Positions 1 to 11,962 of a stretch of 64,000 nt of DNA are shown here, piece after piece; within the stretch, counting starts at the first letter, position 1, and each line of letters opens with the position of its first letter. The notes beneath the pieces are model-generated. The model made no database searches, was not told where the DNA came from, and worked only from the letters and a program-made list of their open reading frames with translations. Location of the stretch: positions 485,148-549,147 of the forward strand of contig JANPWX010000558.1 in NCBI GenBank assembly GCA_024734555.1, given 5' to 3'. Both the position numbers and the translations under genes were made by a program. The stretch is from Trochalopteron elliotii. Its lineage: Eukaryota; Chordata; Aves; Passeriformes; Leiothrichidae.

Positions 1-266
1 TATCTACTCTGCAAACCTCTCTCCCATCCTGCTTACACAACGTGTGGGTTAAGGAGGTACGGTCTGATTTTTCAGTACCTTTGTCAGCCTTATTAAATGC
101 TTGCAATTTTATTTTCCTTTTGTGTCTCTAGCTTTGTAGCAACTGCTGAGAATGTGTGCTCTGTGGGAGGTCCTGAGACGACTTGCTGCCCCCTTTATAT
201 TGTACCTTTTGTTTTGCAGGATTTGTTCCTCTCCCTTTCAATGGAGAGTGACAGTACAGATCAATA
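1..266 (+). other. FOXM1: FOXM1 intron end and 5' untranslated part of the first coding exon
   Basis: Bases 1-219 look like the end of an intron: a T-rich run (ttgtaccttttgttttgcag) ends in AG at 218-219. Bases 220-266 are 5' UTR directly before the ATG at 267. No promoter is visible here, so the transcription start lies outside the window. Confidence 0.75.
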
Positions 267-3200
267 ATGAGGACCAGCCCTCGCAGGCCCTTAATTCTCA
301 AGAGACGGAAACTGACCCTCCCTCAGAATGATGAATCCAGCACTGCAGCAAGAGATGAGAACAGAGGTCAGGATGAAAAGGCTCCTAAGCAGGAGCACAG
401 GCAGGAAGACCAACACAACAGACAACCCCAAGACAAAAGGGACTGCAGCCTGCAGAAATTCCCAGCGGGAATAAAGATAATTGACCATCCCACGATGCCT
501 AACACACAGGTGGTGGCCATCCCTACAAATGCTGATATCCAGAGCATCATAGCAGCATTGACAGCAAAAGGAAAAGAGTCTGGCAGCAACGGACCCAACA
601 AGTTCATTCTCATTAGCAGTGGAGGCACGTCCCGTTCAGCAGGTCCAGCACCATCACAGCATCTCCCAACAGAGAAGAAAGCCAGTGCAGCCATCAAGGC
701 TGCAGATGGCCAAGAAAGAGAGAAGGATGTTGCACAGACACCTGGTCTTGTGGGCAGTACAACCCTCTGGCATTCAGGAGTTGATCCTGTGGTTGGACAG
801 GAGCAGGAGACCAACAGTATGTAGTTTTTTCCTGGGTTTTTTGTTGTTTTTTTTTTCCTGACAAAGAGATGTGAAATGGGCAAAGGAGTGCAGCACTTGC
901 ATCTTGGTATGCAGTAATTATTGATATCTTGTTGATTACAAAGATTTGATTTATTTAATTACAACATTTGAATCTAATCATCTACATAGCTTTGCATATG
1001 TTGGGAAATCTGAAGAATCTGTGGACGTATTTTCTTGGTGGAAGACATCTGAGCTTCTGACTCAGGTTTTGTGCTAAGTCTTTCTGTTTCTTGAAGTACT
1101 AGATCAACATTGTCCTGTTTTGGTGGACAGCAATAGTCTGGTTTGAGTGTTTAAGGCTGCATCTCTTTTCATAAACTGGGCAACTACACATGAAGTCAGG
1201 AATTCAAGGTGAATTCCTTCCATAATATTAGTGTTGCAATACCATCTTTATGAAGTGTGACTGGCGCCTTCCTTCTGACAGCTGAGATGAAGGAGTAGCA
1301 GGGTTACTTGTGAGAAAGCAGAGTTAAGATGAGGGGAAGGCTGTGTCTGTAACCTACCTGGGCTTCAGTAAAGCTTTTGACACTCTCTCCCACAGCACAC
1401 TCCTGGAAAAGCTGGCAGCCCATGGCTTGGTCAGGTTCACTCTTTGCTGGGTTAAACTGTCTGGATGGCCAGGCCCAGAGAGTGGTTCTGGATGGTGCTG
1501 CATCCAGCTGGGGACTGGTGGGGTTCCCCAGGGCTCAGGGTTGGGGCCAGTCCTGTTTACTATCTGTATCAATGATCTGGATGAGGGCATCCTCAGTAAG
1601 GTCACAGATGACACCAAGTGGACGAGAATGTGGATCTGCTGGAGGGCAGGAGGGCCCTGCAGAGGGATCTGGACTGGCTGGATCCAGAGCCTGAGGCCAA
1701 TTGCGTGAAGTTCGGTATGACCAGATACCAGGTCCTGCAGTTGCATTGCAACAACCCTAGGCAGTGCTACAAGCCTGGGGGAAGAGTGTCTGGAAAACTG
1801 CCCAGCAGGAAAGAACCTGGGAGTACTGGTCAACAGCAGCTGAATACGAGCCAGTGTGTGCCCAGATGGCCAAGAAGGCCAATGGCACCTGGCCTGGATC
1901 AGCAATAGTGTGTCCAGCAGGAGCAGGGCAGAGGTTGTCCCCCTGTGCTCGGCACTGGTGAGGCCACACCTCAAGTTCTGTGTCCAGTTCTGGCCCCTCA
2001 CTGCAAGAACATTGAGGTGCTGGAGCATGTCCAGAGAAGGACAACAGAGCTGGCGAAGGGTCTGGAGCACAGGTATGATGAGGAAGAGCTGAGGGATCTG
2101 AGGATGTTCAGCCTGGAGAAAAGGAGGCTCAGGGATAGCCTTATCACTCTCTACAACTGCCTGAAAGAAGGCTGTAGAGCAGTGGGAATTGCCTTCTTCT
2201 CCTAGGCAACCAATGACAGGACAAAAGGGCATAGCCTCAAGCTGTGCCAAGGAAAGTTCATATTGGACATTGCGAAGAATTTCTTCCCTAAAAGGGTTGT
2301 CAAGCATTGGAACAGACTGTCCAGGGAGGTTTGGAGTCACCATCCCCAAAGGTGTTCAAGAAAGAACTGGATGCTGCAGTCAGTGCCATGGTCTTGTTGA
2401 TAAGGTGGTGTTTGATCACAGGTTGGACTCGATGGTCTTAGAGGACTTTTTTAACCTAAACGAGTCTGTGATTATTATGTGGGCTTGTTATCCCAACAGG
2501 CAGTGGTGAGACAATGAACTCTGTGTTGGACAACAGCCTCACCAACATCCAGTGGCTGGGGAAGATGAGATCCGATGGGCTGAATCCTTCTTCTGTGAAG
2601 GAAGACACAGAGAAAGAGAATCAGATGCCTCTGCGGGAAAGAGTCAAGGTAAGTAGGAGAATACAAGAGTATGTGCTGAAACTTCTGATAAGGAAGTAAT
2701 CTGTGTGGATCAGAAGACTTGCAAGAATGAAGCATCACTATCTCTAAGTAATATGAGTTTAACCTTTACTGATATGAATAGCAGAACCCTGAGGATCCAG
2801 GGATGTTCTATGGGCCTTCTTGTCAGCTTCATGAACATTCATGTATCACCCTTTCTGTCTTTCAGACTGAAGAGGAAGCTGCTGCTGCTGCTATTCCTAC
2901 TGCTGCTGTGTCCTCCTCATGGCAGGATTCGGTGTCAGAACGACCTCCTTACTCCTACATGGCCATGATCCAGTTTGCCATCAACAGCACGGAGAAGAAG
3001 CGCATGACCCTGAAGGACATCTATACATGGATTGAGGATCATTTCCCTTATTTTAAACATGTAGCTAAGCCAGGTTGGAAGGTAACAAGCAGGCCTTCAA
3101 GTTGCTGTGGGTGATGTTACAGGCCTTCTGGAACAAAATGAAAAGTTGTTTCCCAACCTGCAAAGCAAGATGGAAGCTCATTTAAATATTCTGCCCCAAA

Positions 3201-6200
3201 TACACTGTTATTCCAGATGCTCACTGTACCACTTCTTGTATCCCTTGCCTCATCCTACTTAAACAAGATGATGGGATGTTTGGTCACTGGAGTGAGAATA
3301 GGGATCTCAAGAGTACATAGAGTAAGAGACTGATGACAGGCTTGGCTGGGTACACTGTGAATATGAAAGTTGCATGTTGTCTGCACTTTGGAATGTAATC
3401 CCTCTGCTAGGGCAGCCATGTTTGAGGTAGGCCTTGCTGTGCTGATAACAAAACTGCTGCTTTCCAACCTCCCCCTTGCTCCTCTCTCCCCAGAACTCCA
3501 TTCGGCACAACCTGTCCCTTCACGATATGTTTGTCCGTGAGACGTCTGCCAATGGTAAAATCTCCTTCTGGACTATTCACCCTGATGCAAACCGCTGCCT
3601 AATGTTGGACCAAGTATTTAAGGTGAGTTGCCTCGTGCAAAGACAATACAGGCTATGCAGATTCTAAATGCCACACTAGCCTGATGCACCTTATTTTAAT
3701 GGTAAGGTCAAGCTGCTTTGACATCAGCCACTTTGTAGGGGCTGGATTCAGTCACCTCACTTGACAAATAGACAAGCTCTGAATTTGAAAGAAAAGGTGC
3801 TGTGACTGTGCTTTTGACCTGGAGCTTCTGTGGGATGTGTTTATTCTTCACATGCTGTGCCAAATAAAATAGTCAGGTTGTTCAACTTCTTTCTATGGGC
3901 CTGATTCAAATTCCTAATGAGAAGCTTTCCACTGAGGCTAGCCAGGTGTTCCTACACTGTTTGATGAGTCAGTCATAGGATGGAATTGTCCTAGCCCAAC
4001 TAGGTATTTTAGGATGATTTTGTCAGGGAAATAGAGCTTGGGAATCTATAGATGTGTTTAGACTCTTGTGTTTTCTGCAGTGGGTGGGTAGAATTAACTT
4101 TTGTTTGCTCAGATTGTACAAGTTTAAAATGTCCCATGTGTGTCCCTCTTTGGTTGATAACTTCATCCTAATTTTTTTCCTGCTCAATGTCTTCTGCCAC
4201 CAGCCGCTGGACTTGGGGTCACCAACATCACCTGAGTACTCTGAATCAGTAAGAATTGTCATCTGGCTCGGGGCTTGATCTTCCATCCTCTTCTTACCAG
4301 TCACTGAAGGAAAGGACAACAGGCTTGGGGAGGGGGACTGGGTTATTGCTGCATCTGCTCATACAGCTCCATGCACACCCTTTGTGGGGAGAGGGGTCTA
4401 GCCAAAGGTTCACTGCCCTCAGATGGCACAGTCTCTCTCTAGCTGGTAAAGCTGGACAGCTTTGAGCAACTTGGAAATCTGCTGCTGAAGTAGGCTGCAA
4501 TGGACACCAACAGGCTTCAGAGAACAAGCCCAAACAGATTTCTGGTAAAATCATCTCCATGACAACAATTCCAATATGTTCTAGGGCTCAGATCCAGGGA
4601 GAATAGGATCTCTCTGTGCTCCTTTTTCATTTTAGAACTCACTGCATTGTGACTCTTGAAAGGATGAACCTGCTTGCTATTGCTCTTGCATTCAGCAGTT
4701 TTAACAGTGATAGATTTGCAAGCATCCAGTCAAACACTTTTCTGTCACAGCTACAACCTTGGCCATCTTTCCATCTGCTCAGAATTCTGATCCCATTGTG
4801 GCCTCTGCTATTCCATTTGAACACCTATCTGGTCTATGGTTAGTATAGGCATCTACTATACAATAAAGCCATCCTATTCGTTGTTCCTCAGGCACTGAGG
4901 GTGCCAAAACCAGCTCACTTCTGCAGTAGAGTCTGCAGCTGGAGCAGCTCTCATGGCACCTCTCTTCCTACACAGCCTTTGGTGGGCAGCTGGCTTTGGG
5001 ATGGCATGGCTGCAAACCAGCAAGGGGCACAGACCTAGAGCCAGCCTGAGTGCTGGGTGCTGACAGCTCTCTGCATTAGTGCAGAGCTAATGCTCTCTCT
5101 GCATTAGTGCAGCACAGACCTCTGGTGTCACAGTTCTCAGTCAGGCAGCAGAATAAATGTGGGCCCTTTTCTTCTAATCTCTCTTTTCTCCTTCTCCCCT
5201 TACTTATTTCACAATGACTGCAGCAACAAAAGAGTCGTCTTCCAGCTCCTCTGAAGAACATGGGAAGCAAAACTGAACCCCAGAATTCACGTAAGTGTCC
5301 ACACCAGTCTAGGCCAAAGAGAATCAGTCCAGTAAATCTGGGGCACTCTCACAGATCCCTTTAGGAACAGAAGTGGAGTGTATTATCCTGGTTTGCCAGC
5401 TTTTATGCTCCTTACTGTCTGGTTTGAAATGGAAAGCAGTATTGTTGCATCTGAAAGGACATGAGGCTGAGATGGTGGGCATTGGGCACTCAAATGGAGT
5501 GAGAGCCCCAGCTTGAGGGATAGGATCTGCATGAAAGGTTATTTTCTTGATGATGAGGCTTCTGGTTTAGTATTTGTATCCTTAAAATTAGCAGAGAAGG
5601 CAAGTGATCTGATCAAATGTTTCTTTTGGTGTGTCTAGAAGGACTGCCTGTAAGGTTCATGGGTTTCAAGAGGTAGCAGTGGAGAACAGGCAAAAGTGAG
5701 TCCCTTCTTTTCCCTTCCAGGCCGAAAGATGAAGCCTTTGCTTCCTCGTGTCAACTCCTACCTGGTTCCAATCCAGTTTCCTTTGAGTCAGCCTCTTGTC
5801 TTGCAGCCTTCCATGAAGGTTCCTCTGTCCCTGGCACAGGGAGCATCCCTTAACAGCTCAGAGACTTTGCAGAGCAATAAGCGTGTCTGCATTGCTCCAA
5901 AGGTTGGTTTCTTGTTTTCTGAGGAATTTTGAGGGGGTTAGTGTGGTGCTTTTTTTTTAGCTTTTTTTTTTTTTTAAGAGGGGCAAGGAGGGGTCTAGGG
6001 AGGGTGTGGTGATTTTTTTTTTAAGGAGGGATTTGTTTGTTTGTATATTTTGTTTACTTTTTTTCTGTATCTCTTGCCTTCAATGAACTTTTTCTTCATA
6101 TGGTTCCTTTGTGCATCTTTACTAGGTGCTCTAAGATGCCAAGCTCCTATTCAAGGAGTTAGCCAGTGATGATTCTTGCTATCCTTTACTCTCTCTCTCT

Positions 6201-8143
6201 AGGCTGACTGCCACCTGGTAGTTTATTTGCTCTAAGGATGTTTCCCTAATTCACTAGAGGAAGGGACTCTATGGCTTGGTCAAGACAATTTTTCTTTACT
6301 GCTGGGATGTGAAGAAAGAAGAATGGGAGGAATGGCTTTGTTCTGATCCTAAAACATTCATGTTTTTGATAGTTCTATAGACAAGTAGCAATAAGGAACT
6401 TCTGAAAGAGAATATATTTCAGGTGGTCTCTTCCCAGAGGATTTCCTTGTCTGCTGTTTGCTAATTCTGTGAAGTTCACAGTTTTATGGGCTCAAGAAGA
6501 GCAGCTATTAAACAGATCTTTTTCTTGGCATCTCACTGACTGCTCTTGTATGCTTAGACATTGTAAAGCTTTAGCTTCTTCCATCCTGTCTAACCATAAT
6601 CCTATTTTCCTTTGTATGCCTGCTGCTTTATGTTCTCTCCAGCTATGATTTGTCTTTCTCCTGTGCTCTTTTTCTTTTGATAACCTCATTTTTTTTTCTC
6701 TTCCTTTTCCATGGTTTCTGGGAAAGCAGTCCTCATTCATTTTGTTATTCCCATTTAGATAAAGTAAGAAAAAAATCAAAGAGATCATATTTTTTTCCAG
6801 AAATATTCAGCTCCCTTTCTGCCTGTACTCACAGAAGTTTCTCAGAGCAGGAGTGCTCTGAAGGGTATGACTTTCAGTCACTTAGCTAGAATCCTTCCCA
6901 TGTGATCCTTAGGCTTCTTTCTATCAACTTCACAGAGATCAATCTCAATCTGTTATAGTTACTGCTTCCTGAATATCTTCCTCTCATTCTTTCTGCTGAC
7001 CTTAAATGCCAGTCTTGCTTTTCTTTCCCCTGTTATTTGGGTTTTTGGGTAGCTTAGATCCTTGCTTACTGACTGCATGCCACCTGTGTTTCATTGTAGA
7101 TGTCACTGTCTGCAGAAGAGTCACCCTCTTTACCCACAGCTGCTGTCAAGGAGGAGGGTCAGTGTGATGAAGGTTTATTTTCCCCATCCCATTCCATACA
7201 GGAGAACAGCTCCCAGCCTGGTGAGGAATTGTCTCCTTTCCCTGAGGGTGCCTGTAAAAAGGAGGAAGAAGGCTCTCAGCTGGATCCCTGGCTGTCCCCG
7301 TTTGCCTCAACCGTAACAGTCAAGGAAGAGCCAAGCTTGTTCCTCCCAGACTTGTCCACAAAGGAGAGGAAACAGTTCACCACACTGAAGTCCCCACTTA
7401 AGGCAGTTTCTGACTCTTTAGTTATAAAGAGGAGGGAAAGGAGGGAGGTGGGCAGATCCAGGAGGAAACAACGCCTAGCACTGCCTTGTTCAGAGGAGCC
7501 TGTCCTTGTTTTGCCTGAAAGCAGCAGCTTTGAGCCTTTCCGGTTAGGGGCGGAGCGTCCCTTCCCCCAGGAGAACCAGCCCCTGGAGAACATGTCACAA
7601 CTCAGCTGCTCACAGGGAGAAGAGGGGGCTTTTAAAACACCAGTCAAGGACATCTTCAGCAAATTGCCCATTTCTTCTACTCCCAGCAAAGTCCCAACCA
7701 CTACCACCCCTTCACTAGAGGTCCTGGACCCCTTAGCCAAGGGAAGCCATGAGCTGGACTTCAGTCCAGTGAAAACCCTTCAGTTGCCATTCACACCCCT
7801 CCGGGACAACCAGGACTTGCTGGGTTTTAACAGCACACCCCTTAAAAACCCTCTTTTTGATTCTCCTCGAGAACTGCTCAATACAGAGTCCAGTGACATG
7901 GTCCATGTGCCCCTCACAAGCTCTCCAGCATTTCTTCGTGACGCTTCCAAGCAATCCTCTGTTGAACTGACAGCCTCTGGCTTGACTGAAAACCGGTCAC
8001 TCATGGAGGGCCTTATCCTGGACACTGCAAATGACTGTATGAGTCTCAGCAAAATCCTTCTAGATATCAGCTTTCCTGGTCTTGAGGATGAAAATTTAGG
8101 AACAGACATTAGTTGGTCTCAGCTCATACCTGAACTGAAGTGA
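267..8143 (+). CDS. FOXM1: FOXM1, forkhead box protein M1 (complete coding region, 8 coding exons)
   Basis: Nuclear transcription factor that activates G2/M genes. Coding exons: 267-816, 2500-2648, 2866-3081, 3494-3622, 4204-4248, 5224-5290, 5721-5902, 7100-8143. Phases agree at every junction and give 793 residues plus stop, close to the human isoforms (about 750-800). The N terminus starts [14 protein letters not shown], as in human. An N-terminal block around KFPAGIKI and IPTNADI matches the known autoinhibitory region. Exon 3 carries a KEN motif (EDTEKENQ), the type read by APC/C-Cdh1. The forkhead domain begins about residue 259 ([10 protein letters not shown]). The C terminus has a basic cluster ([13 protein letters not shown]), many SP/TP sites, VKEE/VKEEP sumoylation-type sites and the transactivation end [13 protein letters not shown]. 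The start is the first ATG of the exon that opens at 220. A non-coding first exon would lie left of the window. The short exon 4204-4248 and the 5224-5290 exon are less conserved than the rest. Confidence 0.97.
1329..2479 (+). mobile_element. CR1-type LINE, 5'-truncated, in FOXM1 intron 2
   Basis: About 1.15 kb of the 3' half of a CR1 non-LTR retrotransposon in the same orientation as FOXM1. Broken frames show reverse-transcriptase motifs (GFSKAFDT near 1365, [13 protein letters not shown] near 1530, [12 protein letters not shown]) and C-terminal ones ([11 protein letters not shown] near 1970, [17 protein letters not shown] near 2110). The 3' end (aacctaaacgagtctgtgat) is a worn form of the CR1 tail with two ATTCTATG-like 8-mers. 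Stops and frameshifts show it is dead. CR1 copies are usually 5'-truncated like this one. Its 3' end lies 20 bases before FOXM1 exon 3. Confidence 0.93.
2866..3081 (+). CDS. FOXM1: FOXM1 exon with the first half of the forkhead DNA-binding domain
   Basis: Residues 234-305. The exon opens with an acidic-plus-alanine stretch ([15 protein letters not shown]) coded by GCT repeats, then [15 protein letters not shown], which starts the winged helix. [17 protein letters not shown] and KPGWK complete helices 1 and 2. Acceptor is ttcag at 2861-2865; donor is GTAACA at 3082. Exon length is 216 nt, phase 0 at both ends. Confidence 0.96.
3494..3622 (+). CDS. FOXM1: FOXM1 exon with the recognition helix and wing of the forkhead domain
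   Basis: Residues 306-348. [13 protein letters not shown] is the helix 3 signature that enters the DNA major groove in forkhead proteins; [15 protein letters not shown] follows as the wing. Acceptor is ccccag ending at 3493; donor is GTGAGT at 3623. Exon length is 129 nt, phase 0 at both ends. Confidence 0.97.
7100..8143 (+). CDS. FOXM1: FOXM1 last coding exon: regulatory and transactivation region
   Basis: Residues 447-793, one 347-residue open frame after the acceptor ttgtag ending at 7099; the exon happens to begin with ATG. It is rich in Ser-Pro and Thr-Pro sites (for example [16 protein letters not shown] and [14 protein letters not shown]), which in the human protein are cyclin-dependent kinase and Plk1 targets. 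SRRKQRL resembles the human nuclear localisation cluster. [12 protein letters not shown] and the end [10 protein letters not shown] match the human transactivation domain. Confidence 0.96.
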   Translation: MSLSAEESPSLPTAAVKEEGQCDEGLFSPSHSIQENSSQPGEELSPFPEGACKKEEEGSQLDPWLSPFASTVTVKEEPSLFLPDLSTKERKQFTTLKSPLKAVSDSLVIKRRERREVGRSRRKQRLALPCSEEPVLVLPESSSFEPFRLGAERPFPQENQPLENMSQLSCSQGEEGAFKTPVKDIFSKLPISSTPSKVPTTTTPSLEVLDPLAKGSHELDFSPVKTLQLPFTPLRDNQDLLGFNSTPLKNPLFDSPRELLNTESSDMVHVPLTSSPAFLRDASKQSSVELTASGLTENRSLMEGLILDTANDCMSLSKILLDISFPGLEDENLGTDISWSQLIPELK

Positions 8144-9245
8144 CCTGGCCTGAGGACTGAATTGGACTTGTTCTGATGTTACAGAAAGCACTCTGCTCTT
8201 CTGAGATTCATTCATGTAATCTAGGACAACTGCTTTTGACTAATTCCCACATCCATGGGAACAGAGAGCATTATTGACTCCTGCTAAGCTGGGAGACAGC
8301 CCCATCAGCTGCTATGACTTTCCTTTATAAGATGCTGTAGACTTTGAGTGGAACAAGATGACAGAACCTTTCTAGCCTTGTGCTAGAGATAGCCTCTCTC
8401 CAGGGATTCTTATCATGAGAACATCTAGGCTGGCCCTGAAAGGCATTTGCTACTCAAGATATCAGAGGAAACAAAGATGTTCCTCACTACTATAGGAAAG
8501 AGCCCAGGAACCTCCTCCTAGCACTGTCCTTATCTCCCTTTACTCCCCTATTACTTAGTATCTTCTGTCTAGTTTTAATGGCTGTAAATACTGTACATTG
8601 CTTAAGTTAGCCCTTAATTATAATAATAATTTTATTATTGTAGGGTTATGGAAATATTTGGCCTGGTAAGGGTTTGACCTAGAGTGTGTTGTCCATATGT
8701 TCACATATCTTGTATTCCTCTATCCTAGTTAAAAGCCCAGATTTATATTTTTTTAACTTCAAAAACACTGTTCTAAAGGTCGCTGGGGCCAAGATCTGGA
8801 AAATTGTCTACATGTGACCCAAGTCAAACAGAAACAGGTTATCTGGATTGCAGCATAAAATCTTGGTTTGGCTTCCTTTTCCCAGGCTGGAATGGAGAAC
8901 AGCTTAGATCAAGCCACATAGCTCTTCTGATTCCAGAGGTCTATTCTGTACCTAAGGACATGGTGCAGTAAGATAGGCCTCAACTGAATGGTTAAAGCTG
9001 CTCTCATTACAGTCAGCAGTTGAAAATGTAAAAAAGAACCTATAAAGGGAATGCTGGTATTTCCACTGAAAATTGATCTCTGGAAACACAAGGAATGTAT
9101 CTCTTGGTGCAATAGAACAACTCCCCCCAGTTCTCTAGAACTTATGCCATAAATGAAATTGCCATGGCAAAGATCCAATCCTTCTGCTTGCAGACAAGTG
9201 GTGACTCCTGTATCCAAATACTTAATAAAGCTTCTGTGGGAACAC
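8144..9245 (+). other. FOXM1: FOXM1 3' untranslated region (probable)
   Basis: No coding frame. The AT-rich stretch at 8610-8645 (attataataataattttatt) and the overall length fit a roughly 1 kb 3' UTR. The first good AATAAA on this strand is at 9224-9229, followed by GT-rich sequence at 9251-9259. The exact end is not proven. Confidence 0.5.
9224..9229 (+). promoter_or_regulatory. FOXM1: candidate FOXM1 polyadenylation signal AATAAA
   Basis: Canonical AATAAA in cttaataaagc, about 1.08 kb after the stop codon, with a GT-containing stretch some 20-30 bases further on. It is the first canonical hexamer on the plus strand after the stop. Confidence 0.45.
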
Positions 9246-11431
9246 AGCTGAGTGTTATCTGTACCACCCCCAGCAGCCTGCCAGGGTTGGCCATAGAATG
9301 AACAACCCCTTCTTATCTCATGTGTGTGCTTTGTGACCCCTGAGTGAGTGACCATTAGGACATTCTCAGGCCTTGTTGGCCAAACCACATTAGATTTAGT
9401 TACTCAACCCCCTGCTTCATATAACACACTTTTTCCTGCTGCTTGTGGGTAAATCCTGACTATACAAGTCAGAAGCATACGCACAACACCACCACCAGAC
9501 TAATTTCTGTATCTTCTGAATGCAAAACCAAATGTTGCTTGAAACTGTTTCTGCCTTCCCCTATAAACATAAAACCAGTTTTAGATGTGTGTGGTTTTCA
9601 GAACCACAGCTCTCCTGTGCGTTTGTTAGAGATTATTTGCCCTCAACAAATGTTTCCAAGCTTTGGTTTAATGGTTATTTCAGTTTTTCTGGGGTTACAA
9701 AGCTGGAGAAGAGGCCTGGTTTTGCACACTTTCTACTAGTACTTCTAATACTCAACTTTGCTTTCTCAAGGCGTCCTATCTCCATTTCACCTCACTTGCT
9801 CCTAAGAGGATGTGTGCATACAACTGACACCTGAGAGCCAGCCAGCTAAGATCAGGCCTCCAGCAAATGCTGAAATTTTCTTGTCCTTGCTGTCAATTCC
9901 AGGCAGGTGCTCCCCTGCTGGCCCTGTCAGCTGAGGTGCTTTGGTGGCCACCTCACATTTTATTTTGAACACAGTATTGCCAAAGTTTAGTTTCCCTTCT
10001 CGTTACATATTCCAGTAAGAGCACTGCTCAAGGGCAATTATATCAAAAAAGAAACAGAAACAACAGAAAAAAAATCCATTAAGCAACGCTACCTCTTCCT
10101 CCCAGGAGAGATGTCCCAATGTTTTGGCCAAACTAGTTCAAAGCACCTGTTGGTGAGACTTAATCACAAAATATTACTATTTCTCTCCATTTATATTTGC
10201 CTGATATTCTGCCTAGATTCTTTCCTTGAGGAAAGGCAGTTATCACCTGTCCCTCTGCAGGCTCAGTATTGAGGTTATAGTGTAGAGGTGTGATCATGTC
10301 AGACAGTGGATGCCCCTGTCCACCCTCCTGCAGTAAGAGCTGAGCCATACTTCCTATCTTCTCATGAGCCCTAGAGCAGGAAGGCACAGTTCCTCACACC
10401 CTTTGCATAGCACAACCCAGGGCTTCTCTGAGTAATGTGCAGGAGCATCCCAGGACTGTCCTTGAGTTCTGATAATAGACAAAGCTGTTTAACATCTTCT
10501 AGCCTGTGAAAGCAAACATTATTTAACATAAAAAAATTAAGGGATCTGGGACACACAAATCTACAGGGAGCCAGCAAGTGCTGTGGATGCTCTGCTCCTC
10601 TGACAACTCTGCTTGATAGCTGGAGTGTGACAGACTCAAAGGAGAAGGTAATTCCCTTTCATTGGTTGAGTGGGGTTCCTCCCACTATGTTTTGTCAGCT
10701 GAAAATGACTGGATGCCACCTGAGATGAGGTAAGCAAGGACAATTGCCACCTTTTTACTTTTGCAACTTGGCTGGTGGTAGAGGAAAAGCTTGATCATTT
10801 CCCCATATGGAAGAAAAGAGACCCTGTTTTACATTGCAGAAATCTTTTTATAAGGATGTCAGGCCTTCATTTCTCCCAGAGGGCAGTCTACCTCTTAACA
10901 AAGGTGAAAATTTCTTTTTTAGTAAAATACCTGACTTCCTCTTTAAAATACACTATAGGCTCAGAGAGAAAAACTACAGGCTTGAAAAATGTGAGCTGGC
11001 TCCTGAACAGAAATAGTTTCCCTTCCCACTTCCCTTTTTTCCAGAACAGGTGAGCTACAACTGGATAAAAAGATATTCAGGGCATAACAAAGTATTAGCT
11101 GCCTGAGATGAAGAAGAAAATGTCCTGCTTCACTACTCATCTCAGACTGGCTTCTTTCTTGCTTTGAAACAGAGTAATATCAAGACTATGAATCTGAGCT
11201 GCTGATACAGGTCAAATGACACATTTGTCCTTGTGTTTCAGTTACATTTCTTAGAAAAAAACCCCATAATAAATACCAGTTACAGTTTACTTGCAATACA
11301 GGCAAAAGATTATGCAAAGCAGATTCTCTTCCACATCTCAAAATTTGTGGGAAGTCATAGAGCACACTGATGAACTGTTTGCATAAAAACACACAATCAG
11401 AATTATTTATCTTCCATTGCAGCAGCCCTCT
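9246..11431. other. intergenic, no feature recognised
   Basis: Only short open frames without recognisable similarity on either strand. No RNA gene or repeat family was recognised. Confidence 0.5.
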
Positions 11432-11962
11432 TGTTAGAGGGTAGAAATGAGCCAAGACACAACCTTCTTGTTTATCACAGCACAAAAAACGTCCTGGTTT
11501 ATTCCTCCTTACAGCTCAGCCATCCTGACTCCAACTGTTCACTGACTCTGGCTGCAGCAAGCTCCTGCTGTAGGTTTCCCTTGCAGCCTCTGACTGCTGG
11601 CTATTGCCTGCTAAATTATGACTGCATGGATTAGTTTGCAGACTCGGAATACAGGATTTTACCTGGCTGGACTGTGACTGCAGGTTCCAACAACAGGCTC
11701 TAACTGCAGACCCAGACTTACCTTACATCAATGATTCTCTCTCCCCAGGATCCTTCTTCATGCTTCTCTCATTTCCTCTTCCTCAAGGTTCCTTTTCCTT
11801 CATAATCTTCCCCTTACCAGCTAACTCACTCCCTTTTATCACACTTATCTTTATTGGATATAGCTGTTACTCATCGGGGCGAGGCTGTATTGGGTAATTA
11901 ACGCATCTGTTACTTATCAGGGGTGAGATCACCTGTATTCCCTTCTCCTACAATCTTCCACA
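11432..11962 (-). mobile_element. solo LTR of an endogenous retrovirus-like element
   Basis: Read on the minus strand, this 531-bp block begins TGTGGAAGATTG and ends CCTCTAACA, so it has the TG...CA ends with a short TGT/ACA inverted repeat usual for LTRs. It carries an AATAAA on the minus strand at 11498-11503, about 65 bases before the 3' end, as expected for an R region, and another ATAAAG motif further upstream. No gag, pol or env frames lie on either side, so it is a solo LTR. A clean target-site duplication was not found, so the edges could be off by a few bases. Family name not assigned. Confidence 0.7.

Noticed and set aside
1354..2349. 331-residue minus-strand frame
   Set aside because: It is the antisense of the CR1 copy, a known source of long spurious frames.
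8909..9388. 159-residue minus-strand frame after FOXM1
   Set aside because: No similarity recognised and it overlaps the likely FOXM1 3' UTR in antisense.
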